A DNA stretch of 64,000 nt from Marinomonas sargassi (GTDB lineage Bacteria; Pseudomonadota; Gammaproteobacteria; Pseudomonadales; Marinomonadaceae). Under the pieces are notes generated by a model, which was not told the DNA's origin, made no database searches, and saw nothing but the letters and a program-made list of their open reading frames with translations. Shown here one piece after another: positions 57,401 to 64,000 of this stretch (positions are counted from its first letter, which is position 1; every line of letters starts with the position of its first letter). The position numbers and the translations under genes were made by a program. The DNA lies in NCBI RefSeq assembly GCF_025716875.1, contig NZ_JAOVZB010000001.1:496001-560000 (forward strand), in the 5' to 3' direction.

Positions 57401-58123
57401 CTATTCAGTAAGGTGATAATCCCGCTCACCAAAAATGGCTGTTCCCACTCTAACAATACTGCTACCGGATTCAATGGCCGCCGCCATATCCCCAGACATA
57501 CCAATTGATACTGTATCTAATTGGGAATCCAACTCAGCTAACTTCTCAAAGGCTGTTACTAAAGGTGAGTAAACTGCACATTGAGCTTCATGGGATTGCT
57601 GGGGAGCAGGTATTGCCATCACCCCCCTTAATATTAAGTTTGGTAAGCTTTTCACCAACTCTACCATAGAAGGTAACTGCTCTAATGGAATACCCGATTT
57701 ACTGGCTTCGCCGCTAATATTAACTTGAATACATACGTTTAGTGGCGGCATGTTTGTTGGGCGTTGCTCGCTCAACCTACGCGCAATTTTCTCTCGATCA
57801 AGGGTGTGCACCCAATCCATTGTTTCCGCAATTTGACGTGATTTATTCGATTGAATTGGGCCAATAAAGTGCCACTCGATGTCTTTCAAATGGGATAGAG
57901 CATGAAACTTTTCAACCGCTTCTTGTACATAGTTTTCACCAAACGCTCTTTGGCCAGCATCGTAGGCTGTTTGTAATGCTGAAATAGGTTTGGTTTTACT
58001 AACTGCCAACAACCTAACACTGCCTTTTGGCCTTTGCGCTTTTTGTACTAGTTGTTCGATTTGCTGAGAAACAAAAGACAGGTTTGTCTTTATCTGGTCT
58101 GCTGAGTTGCTTGCCACGTACAT
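57401..58123 (-). CDS. yggS: YggS family PLP-binding protein
   Basis: About 240 aa. Single-domain alanine-racemase-like TIM barrel; Lys in LLAVSKTKPI binds PLP, with FGENYVQEA and SGIPLEQL, then LSIGMSGDMAAAIESGSSIVRVGTAIFG (VSIGMSGDM in the sequence). A homeostasis protein for PLP. The start is chosen at MYVASNSADQI; a frame extends 16 codons upstream. First gene of yggS-proC-yggT. Confidence 0.9.
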   Translation of the reverse strand: MYVASNSADQIKTNLSFVSQQIEQLVQKAQRPKGSVRLLAVSKTKPISALQTAYDAGQRAFGENYVQEAVEKFHALSHLKDIEWHFIGPIQSNKSRQIAETMDWVHTLDREKIARRLSEQRPTNMPPLNVCIQVNISGEASKSGIPLEQLPSMVELVKSLPNLILRGVMAIPAPQQSHEAQCAVYSPLVTAFEKLAELDSQLDTVSIGMSGDMAAAIESGSSIVRVGTAIFGERDYHLTE

Positions 58124-58242
58124 CACCACTACTTTTATTGTTTCCCTACATAAACAGCAAATAGTCGCCATCTATGTAGGCTTACGTACCTCATAAAAGC
58201 GGCATAGTAGCGCACTTTTTAACCCCACAGCAAAACCCTTTA

Positions 58243-59346
58243 TTAAGAATAGAGATCCGAGCTGCTTTTGTGGAATTTGCCATGAAATTCGATATGGTAA
58301 CCCGTGGTTTTCTTTAATGAACTCGCTGCGTGGGCCGCTGCCTGATGAAGCGCATCTAGTGATGAGTGCTCAGGATAAAAGGCGATACCGATGGCAATAC
58401 CTGAACGGATTAAACGATTGTTAGAGAATTCATCTTTTTGAAGTGAATCCAATAATTTATTAGCCACAACTTCCGCATCAACTAAATGTTGAATACGAAT
58501 ACCCATGACTAACTCACGCTCATCATAATGTGCAATCAAATCATTATCACGAACTGATTCGCGCATTACATCGGCTAAGGCTTTTAATTCTGCCGAATTG
58601 ATTTTTTGTTCATCCAATAGACGAATAGACATTAAAGCCGCTCGTTGGAAATGGCGTCTAGAATCTTTGAGAATAATCCCAAAGCTATTCTCAAAACTGT
58701 AACGGCGGAGCAAGCCAGTATCTGGGCTTTTATGACTGTCTTCTAATAGTAAAAAGTTTGCTCTCTCACGTTCGAACGCCGCGCTAACAAGCGACAAGTA
58801 CATATCTAATGTGACATCCATTAACTCACTTTCTAATTTGCTGTTTTCCTTTTGAAAGGAAAGCATCAAATAAATGGAGCCTTTTTCATCAGAAACACTC
58901 ACCATGGAAACATGAATAAAGCCATTATGCTCTAGAAAAGTCTGCCATATGCTCCAACCTGTCGACTGTTGGATATCAGAATCCATTCTCTTAGGGCATG
59001 AAGGTGAGGCTGCAAAGGTAACCAAACTTTGCGGAATCTCTGTGAGCTGGCCAATGCCGTTTAGTAATTTTTCATTAATAGAGTCGGGGTACTGGAGACG
59101 CCATTGCAAACAGTCTTTATCACAAACTAAAAATAAGCAGTAAGTACTCGCCAGCTGATCTTCTATCTTGGTTTTAAAACGACCAAGCATTGACCCTAAA
59201 GGAGCACCTTTAGCAAGAAGCTGCATAGTTTCAGGCAAATCACTGTATAAACTTTTTAAAAAGCTTCGCTCTTTTTCGAGATAATTGAGACGCTTTTGCA
59301 CCCCTTGATCCTCTTTTAGCAATGCGCTTTGTGTATTTGTCGTCAT
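58243..59346 (-). CDS. Degenerate GGDEF-domain protein
   Basis: 367 aa. N-terminal part (about 30-190) looks like a GAF-type sensor. From about 210 (PDTGLLRRYSFENSFGIIL) it follows the GGDEF fold up to SGIAIGIAFYPEH, a typical end, but the active loop reads YDERELVMGI where GGDEF should be, so no diguanylate cyclase activity is expected; the I-site is not evident. It may bind a ligand or partner. No transmembrane segment. Stands alone upstream of yggS on the same strand. Confidence 0.68.
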   Translation of the reverse strand: MTTNTQSALLKEDQGVQKRLNYLEKERSFLKSLYSDLPETMQLLAKGAPLGSMLGRFKTKIEDQLASTYCLFLVCDKDCLQWRLQYPDSINEKLLNGIGQLTEIPQSLVTFAASPSCPKRMDSDIQQSTGWSIWQTFLEHNGFIHVSMVSVSDEKGSIYLMLSFQKENSKLESELMDVTLDMYLSLVSAAFERERANFLLLEDSHKSPDTGLLRRYSFENSFGIILKDSRRHFQRAALMSIRLLDEQKINSAELKALADVMRESVRDNDLIAHYDERELVMGIRIQHLVDAEVVANKLLDSLQKDEFSNNRLIRSGIAIGIAFYPEHSSLDALHQAAAHAASSLKKTTGYHIEFHGKFHKSSSDLYS

Positions 59347-59462
59347 AGTAAATTAAGACCGAATCCATTAAATGATTAAAAACAGGTTAACGACCTGATA
59401 CAAAAAGTAAAGATATCATCGAGAATACCTACTTGAATAGTAATAATATTCAACTAAAAGGT

Positions 59463-60740
59463 TTAGCTCGCCTGATAAACCCTTTGCCCAGAGACATAGG
59501 TACTCATTACCTTGCCAACAAACTCTTCTGCAAAGAAAGGCGAATTATGACCTTTGGTTTTGCGTGCTTCATAATGCCAATTCCAGCGAGCCGTACTATC
59601 AAATAAAGTAAAGTCTGCAAAGCTACCGACAGCCAAAGAACCAACTTCTAAACCAAAACAAGAAGCCGGGCCAGACGTTAAACAAGACAGTAATTCGGTA
59701 AAGGTTAAATCACCTTCATCCATTAAACGCATCGCTAAAGGCAGCAGAATTTCAATATTTGCCATACCAGATTCTGTCGCAGCAAAAGGCGCTACTTTGG
59801 CCATTTTTTCATGGGGCTGATGGTCCGAACAAATAGCAGAGATGACTCCTCGCTTCACACCTTCAATCAGAGTTAAACGATCATTCTCACCTCGTAATGG
59901 AGGCAATACATGGTACTGACCATCAAACTGATTCAATACGTCATCACTTAACAATAAATTATGTATTGCCACATCCGCTGTCACATCAAGGCCAGCATCT
60001 TTGGCCTCGGCGATCATTTCTACCGATTTAGCACAAGAGATACGAGCAAAGTGTGCTCTTACGCCTGTCTTTTCAATAAGAAGCAGGTCACGCATAAGCG
60101 CTACCGTTTCGGCTGTATCAGGAATACCCGCCAAACCATGCATGGTTGACATTAGCCCCTCATGGGCACAACCACCTTCCGATAGACTTTTCTCATCAGG
60201 GTGGAATACCACCAGCAGATCATGGGTCGCTGCGTATTCCAACGCACGAGTCAGTACCTTGGTATTGGCCATTTCATGACGACCATTCGATAAAGCCACA
60301 CAACCTGCTTCGGTTAACGCCACCATGTTGCTCAACTGTGAGCCTTCTAAGCCTTGCGTTAATGCGCCAAGAGGAAAAACATTCGCCATACCAGCTTCGT
60401 CCGCTTTATCTTGGATTAAAGCGGCAACTGCTGGGGTATCAACAATAGGCTTAGTATCAGGGGAACAAATAAGTGTGGTCACACCACCAGATACTGCCGC
60501 GCGCCCTTCTGTCGCTATGTTACCTTTTTGGGTATAACCGGGTTCACGAAGAGCCACGGCCAAATCGACCAATCCGGGTAGAATCCATTGCCCTTCGGCA
60601 TCTACTACTTCTGCATCGTCAAAGTCTGCTGGCGCCTCGCCAATGGCAACCACTTTTTGATCCGCTATAAATAACTCGGTAATTTCATTAATGCCTTGGC
60701 TAGGGTCAATTAAACGCCCATTTTGAATACGTAATTTCAT
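59463..60740 (-). CDS. Dihydroorotase-like protein (PyrC'), likely inactive
   Basis: About 425 aa from MKLRIQNGRLIDP. DHOase fold, but the zinc HxH motif (PGLVDxHxH) is LPGLVDLAVALREPG, with both His lost, as in the inactive PyrC' (PyrX) of Pseudomonas that holds PyrB in a dodecamer. Late ICSDHQPH remains. So its role is structural and a true pyrC must be elsewhere. Starts one base after pyrB; the upstream extension overlaps pyrB and is not used. Confidence 0.88.
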   Translation of the reverse strand: MKLRIQNGRLIDPSQGINEITELFIADQKVVAIGEAPADFDDAEVVDAEGQWILPGLVDLAVALREPGYTQKGNIATEGRAAVSGGVTTLICSPDTKPIVDTPAVAALIQDKADEAGMANVFPLGALTQGLEGSQLSNMVALTEAGCVALSNGRHEMANTKVLTRALEYAATHDLLVVFHPDEKSLSEGGCAHEGLMSTMHGLAGIPDTAETVALMRDLLLIEKTGVRAHFARISCAKSVEMIAEAKDAGLDVTADVAIHNLLLSDDVLNQFDGQYHVLPPLRGENDRLTLIEGVKRGVISAICSDHQPHEKMAKVAPFAATESGMANIEILLPLAMRLMDEGDLTFTELLSCLTSGPASCFGLEVGSLAVGSFADFTLFDSTARWNWHYEARKTKGHNSPFFAEEFVGKVMSTYVSGQRVYQAS

Positions 60741-60741
60741 A

Positions 60742-61746
60742 TTATTGACCACCCTTCTCTTCTGGCGTGTCATCACCTTGTAACTGACCACTCATGGCCA
60801 TAGACATCACCGCCATGCGCACTGCAATACCATTGGTTACCTGATTTAAAATAACCGAGTGTTCTCCATCCGCCACTTCCGATGAAATCTCAACACCTCG
60901 GTTTATTGGCCCCGGGTGCATAACAATGGCATCCGGTTTCGCCCAAGATAAGGACTCTTCAGTGAGGCCGTACAAACGGAAGAACTCACTTTCACTTGGT
61001 AATAAGGCACCAGCCATACGTTCTTTCTGAAGGCGCAGCATGATGACCACATCAACGTCTTTCAAACCCGCTTCTAGCTCATGACAAATCGTCGCGCCCA
61101 TATCTGCAAAGAAGTCAGGAACTAATGTTTTTGGCCCTACAAGACGAGCTTCATCAACACCCAATGTCGTTAGGGCTTGTAATAATGAACGCGCTACTCG
61201 TGAATGAAGAATATCGCCAACAATGGCAACTTTAAGCCCTTCAAAGCCACCCTTATGACGACGAATCGTTAACATATCCAACATGGCTTGCGTTGGATGA
61301 GCATGTCGACCATCGCCTGCATTAATGATGGCGACATTTGGTGTGCAGTGTTCGGCGATAAAGTGTGCTGCGCCGCTATCAGAATGGCGAACCACAAACA
61401 TATCACTCTGCATGGCTTCTAAATTTTGCAGGGTATCTAATAATGATTCACCTTTAGATGTTGCAGAGGTTTGGATGTTGAGATTAATAACATCGGCTGA
61501 TAAACGCTTAGCAGCCAATTCAAATGTGGTACGGGTACGAGTGGAATTTTCAAAAAACAAATTCACAACCGTTCGGCCGCGCAGTAAAGGAACCTTTTTA
61601 ACAGACTGTTCACCCATCGAAAGAAAAGATTCAGCTCGATCAAGAATCTCTGTCAAAATCGTTTTATCCAGCCCATCTAGTGTCAGAAAATGTTTAAGCT
61701 GGCCGTGTGCATTAAGCTGTAATGCCCGAGGGTCGGATTGCATCAT
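60742..61746 (-). CDS. pyrB: Aspartate carbamoyltransferase catalytic subunit
   Basis: Pyrimidine step two: carbamoyl phosphate and aspartate to carbamoyl aspartate. 334 aa. Conserved [13 protein letters not shown] (carbamoyl phosphate site), [22 protein letters not shown] and [13 protein letters not shown]. The long N-terminal extension ([16 protein letters not shown]) matches the Pseudomonas type that works with PyrC'. One base before pyrC'. A leader with hairpin and short ORF precedes it. Confidence 0.95.
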   Translation of the reverse strand: MMQSDPRALQLNAHGQLKHFLTLDGLDKTILTEILDRAESFLSMGEQSVKKVPLLRGRTVVNLFFENSTRTRTTFELAAKRLSADVINLNIQTSATSKGESLLDTLQNLEAMQSDMFVVRHSDSGAAHFIAEHCTPNVAIINAGDGRHAHPTQAMLDMLTIRRHKGGFEGLKVAIVGDILHSRVARSLLQALTTLGVDEARLVGPKTLVPDFFADMGATICHELEAGLKDVDVVIMLRLQKERMAGALLPSESEFFRLYGLTEESLSWAKPDAIVMHPGPINRGVEISSEVADGEHSVILNQVTNGIAVRMAVMSMAMSGQLQGDDTPEEKGGQ

Positions 61747-61831
61747 TGTTTGTCTGCCTCAAACTGGAAAAGCACTATCGCTTTTCTGTTATTAAATATA
61801 AGTCTCATTCAACCATAGTGGCTAAATAGAG

Positions 61832-61867
61832 AAATGCCCGACTCAGTAAAACTGACATCGGGCATTT
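61832..61867 (-). terminator. Hairpin in the pyrB leader, possible attenuator
   Basis: Ten-bp stem AAATGCCCGA/TCGGGCATTT with an inner TCAGT/ACTGA pair, total 36 bases. It begins 6 bases after the stop of a 23-codon ORF and lies 85 bp before pyrB. A weak T tail (TTTCTCTATTT). Confidence 0.6.
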
Positions 61868-61873
61868 ATAAGA

Positions 61874-61945
61874 TCAAATAGCGATTCCTCCACAACGGGG
61901 TGAAATCTGTCTATTTATGGCTATTCGATCATGGATAATTTTCAT
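61874..61945 (-). CDS. Possible pyrB leader peptide (23 codons)
   Basis: An ORF of 23 codons between pyrR and the hairpin. It starts MKIIHDRIAIN, ends PRCGGIAI and stops with TGA 6 bases before the hairpin, as a translation-coupled attenuator would need. No strong ribosome-binding site is visible. The position, not any known family, is the only support. Confidence 0.4.
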   Translation of the reverse strand: MKIIHDRIAINRQISPRCGGIAI

Positions 61946-61994
61946 GGGCTAATTGTCTTATTTGTGAAACAAAAAATAAAGCCTGAAATGCAGA

Positions 61995-62492
61995 TTATTG
62001 GGTCTCAATTAAGGAAACTTCGAGCGGCTGAGGCCCAGAAAGTTTAACCCTTTGGTTAGGTTTTAGCGTTAACTTCTCCCCAACAATATCCGCAGCGATG
62101 GGTAATTCATGTTGTCCCAAATCATAAAGGATAGCCAATGTAATACTGGCCGGTCGGCCAAAGTCAAAAATTTCATTCATAGCGGCACGAATAGTACGGC
62201 CCGACATGAGTACATCATCCACTAGAATGACGTGACGATCTTCAATAGCAGGCAGTAATGTTTGCTTCACTTTAGGGTTCAAACCCGCTTTGGAAAAATC
62301 ATCTCGGTAAAATGTAATATCAAGCGTAGCCAATGGTTCATTGGTAGGAGCCGCAGAAATCAGTTGCTCGGCAACCCAAACACCACCGCTGTGAATCCCC
62401 ACGACAATAGCGTCTTGTATGTTTTTTTGCTCACAGTAAGCGGCAAGCTTTTCTTTCATTGATGCTAAAGACAGATCTAAATCTAACTTCAT
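61995..62492 (-). CDS. pyrR: Bifunctional pyr operon regulator / uracil phosphoribosyltransferase
   Basis: PyrR family, about 165 aa from MKLDLDLSLASMK, with AGGG five bases upstream; a GTG four codons earlier is less likely. PRPP site VILVDDVLMSGRTIRAAM and GIHSGGVWVAEQL. In Pseudomonas PyrR regulates pyrB. UPRTase activity may be low. Order ruvX-pyrR-pyrB-pyrC' as in Pseudomonas. Confidence 0.9.
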   Translation of the reverse strand: MKLDLDLSLASMKEKLAAYCEQKNIQDAIVVGIHSGGVWVAEQLISAAPTNEPLATLDITFYRDDFSKAGLNPKVKQTLLPAIEDRHVILVDDVLMSGRTIRAAMNEIFDFGRPASITLAILYDLGQHELPIAADIVGEKLTLKPNQRVKLSGPQPLEVSLIETQ

Positions 62493-62564
62493 TACCCTGT
62501 TCACCTTGTTCTAGGTTTATGTTCGAATTGAGTTAAGTGAAAAATACATGACTTATTGCCGAGT

Positions 62565-63023
62565 TTAAACCGATTCCATAAACCAAGTTTCTAAAATCAT
62601 CTGAGCGGCTAAGCCGTCCACTGAATTATCTTTAAAATTACGGTTGCCACCACGGGAGATGACCTGACCTTTGGCCTCATACGAAGACAAACGCTCATCC
62701 ATCATGTGGTAAGGCTTATTAAAACGACCATGCAGACGCTTAGCGAATTTGGTTGCGCGAAGACACATCTCGTTCTCACTGCCATCCATATCTAATGGCA
62801 AGCCCACCACAAATGCATCAGGTTGCCACTCTTCAACAAGCTTGTTTATGTCATCCCAATTAGGAATGCCATCTTTCGCTTTTAAAGGGTCGAGTGGGCG
62901 CGCTGTTCCTGTAATACTTTGTCCTATAGCCACACCAATTCGAGTGGTGCCAAAATCAAAGCCCAATACCGAGGTTTCAGTATTGGGCTTTTCAGTTTCT
63001 CCTATTGAAGAAGTTTCAAGCAT
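62565..63023 (-). CDS. ruvX: Holliday junction resolvase-like RuvX (YqgF)
   Basis: 152 aa RNase H-like nuclease, role in 16S rRNA maturation or resolvase-like. LGFDFGTTRIGVAIG (motif I), VVGLPLDMDGSENEMC and DERLSSYEAK (catalytic Glu and Asp). A short N-terminal extension before it. Starts directly after the yqgE stop (no gap), so translationally coupled. Confidence 0.9.
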   Translation of the reverse strand: MLETSSIGETEKPNTETSVLGFDFGTTRIGVAIGQSITGTARPLDPLKAKDGIPNWDDINKLVEEWQPDAFVVGLPLDMDGSENEMCLRATKFAKRLHGRFNKPYHMMDERLSSYEAKGQVISRGGNRNFKDNSVDGLAAQMILETWFMESV

Positions 63024-63590
63024 TTAACCATGTCCTATATCTGGAGAGAGTCTTGCCATATCAATTCCCAGTACCTGAGTCGCGGCGGTAAACTGCATAT
63101 CGCTTGGTGTATGGAATAATACGTCTAAATCCGCCTCACATACTAGCCAATCATTGTTCGCAATTTCTGTTTCTAACTGACCTGGATCCCAACCAGCGCA
63201 ACCTAGGGTAATACGAAAGGCTTTCGCACCTTTCCCTGCAGCAATATCTTCTAACGCTTCTAAGGATGCAGATAAGGACACCTCATCCGTAACAGGTAAG
63301 GTGTTGTTCCAGTTTTTGTCGGCGGTATGCAATATAAAACCACGCTCGGATTCAACAGGACCACCCGTATAAATTGGTTCGCTGGCAACAATAGGGTCAT
63401 CCACTGGCATGCCTAAATAATTCGCCAGCTCGGTAAAGTCGACATTAGAAGGTCGGTTAATAATCACCCCCATAGCGCCACCCTTGGTGTGTTCGCAAAG
63501 GTAAACTACGGTGTGCTCAAAATGAGGATCGTCTAGGTGTGGCATTGAGATTAAAAAGTGATTTTTAAAAGAACTAAAAGATACATTCAT
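63024..63590 (-). CDS. YqgE/AlgH family protein
   Basis: 188 aa. Single-domain UPF0301 protein: FLISMPHLDDPHFEHTVVYLCEH, GAMGVIINRPS, GGPVESERGFILHT, and FRITLGCAGWDPGQLETEI are characteristic. Function unknown; AlgH in Pseudomonas was linked to alginate regulation. First gene of yqgE-ruvX-pyrR-pyrB-pyrC'. Confidence 0.92.
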   Translation of the reverse strand: MNVSFSSFKNHFLISMPHLDDPHFEHTVVYLCEHTKGGAMGVIINRPSNVDFTELANYLGMPVDDPIVASEPIYTGGPVESERGFILHTADKNWNNTLPVTDEVSLSASLEALEDIAAGKGAKAFRITLGCAGWDPGQLETEIANNDWLVCEADLDVLFHTPSDMQFTAATQVLGIDMARLSPDIGHG

Positions 63591-63880
63591 AACGATAAAC
63601 CCTCTTTAAATAAAGTAAAAACAAGAAAGAGCTGATTTTCTAAACGTACAACGAACTGAAAAAAGACAACAAATACAACGAAAGAGCATTAAAAATACAG
63701 AAGCGATACCAACAGAAGAACAGTTTAAGGAAGGTGCGAATAAGCCTTCTGTGCTTCAGTCTTATCAGAGAAGTGGACTATCAAGGCAAGAGTGAGCCGG
63801 AATGTTAATACCTTTCAATCACTCTTAACACAGAGAGGCCATTTCTCTAAAAGACCCGAAGGGCGTGGGCTAAACACTTT
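63591..63880. other. Intergenic region upstream of yqgE
   Basis: No convincing gene. It has an 8 bp inverted repeat AAGAGTGA (63788-63795) and TCACTCTT (63819-63826) with a 23-base spacer, and a possible second short hairpin near 63831-63852 (AGAGA and TCTCT). The yqgE promoter must lie here. Confidence 0.5.
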
Positions 63881-64000
63881 TTATTCTTTGTTAAGCTTCT
63901 TGCCAATATGTTCAATATTGGACGGCGAAACTTGCCTCGAATAATAAAGGTTTATCCACACGCTGAAGCCAGTGGACTTGTTCGTACCTTCCTTCAACAA
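63881..64000 (-). CDS. Possible C-terminal end of an unrecognised gene cut by the window edge
   Basis: On the minus strand the frame is open for 39 codons from the edge to a TAA at 63881-63883, ending SNIEHIGKKLNKE. No family is recognised. Codon use looks normal, but with so little sequence it could be chance. In related genomes gshB or tonB lies here; this tail fits neither clearly. Confidence 0.3.
   Translation of the reverse strand: MLKEGTNKSTGFSVWINLYYSRQVSPSNIEHIGKKLNKE

Noticed and set aside
63840-64000. Insertion-sequence end at the right edge
   Set aside because: An inverted repeat and a short open frame are present, but no transposase motif or terminal repeat pair can be shown within the window.

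Overview
This 64 kb window is a chromosomal segment of a marine gammaproteobacterium. Conserved gene orders (radC/rpmBG/mutM, coaBC-dut-argB-slmA-pyrE-crc, yqgE-ruvX-pyrR-pyrB-pyrC', yggS-proC-yggT), a Crc homologue, many ABC and TRAP importers and a moderate GC content point to the Oceanospirillales, probably Marinomonas or a close relative. The taxon is inferred from gene content and was not checked against a database.

Layout. 0-4.5 kb: ferric-citrate type importer fecBCDE with a second fecB at the 3' end. 4.6-8.4 kb: small enzymes (DJ-1/PfpI, isochorismatase-fold, FMN reductase), a LysE exporter and an AraC regulator. 8.4-13.7 kb: a NarL-type two-component system next to a TakP-like TRAP importer. 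13.8-18.5 kb: lipase-like, DUF1223, unrecognised and lipoprotein genes, a GNAT enzyme and a RelB/ParE toxin-antitoxin pair. 18.5-21 kb: trpR-trpE-trpG operon. 21-27.3 kb: small proteins, a histone-deacetylase-family enzyme divergent from a Pat-like protein acetyltransferase, and a lone fabA behind an AraC regulator. 27.4-32.7 kb: nucleoside importer (BMP family) with cytidine deaminase. 32.9-40.4 kb: housekeeping block mutM, rpmG, rpmB, radC, coaBC, dut, argB, slmA, pyrE, crc. 40.5-45.4 kb: mutarotase, a PAS/response-regulator pair, a CofD-like protein and a HAD phosphatase. 45.5-50.4 kb: glycerol-3-phosphate importer ugpBAEC-ugpQ. 50.6-53.2 kb: a 2.4 kb island between a 97 bp direct repeat made of the 3' part of tRNA-Phe plus its terminator. 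53.3-64 kb: trmL, a K+ channel, ferredoxin, coaD, yggT-proC-yggS, a degenerate GGDEF protein and the pyrimidine operon.

How the parts work together. Uptake dominates: iron-citrate, 2-oxo acids, nucleosides and glycerol-3-phosphate. In the last three, the binding-protein gene is first and is separated from the membrane and ATPase genes by a terminator-like hairpin, which would favour excess binding protein. Pyrimidine salvage (nup/cdd) and synthesis (pyrE, pyrB, pyrC', pyrR) are both present, each with its own candidate control signal: a RutR-like operator before the binding protein, and a short leader ORF plus hairpin before pyrB.

The strongest candidates for something undescribed are the integrase-less tRNA-Phe island with three unrecognised genes, the putative pyrB leader peptide/attenuator, and a Pat-like acetyltransferase that has lost part of its ATP-grasp lobe. 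No CRISPR array, rRNA or intact insertion sequence was seen.
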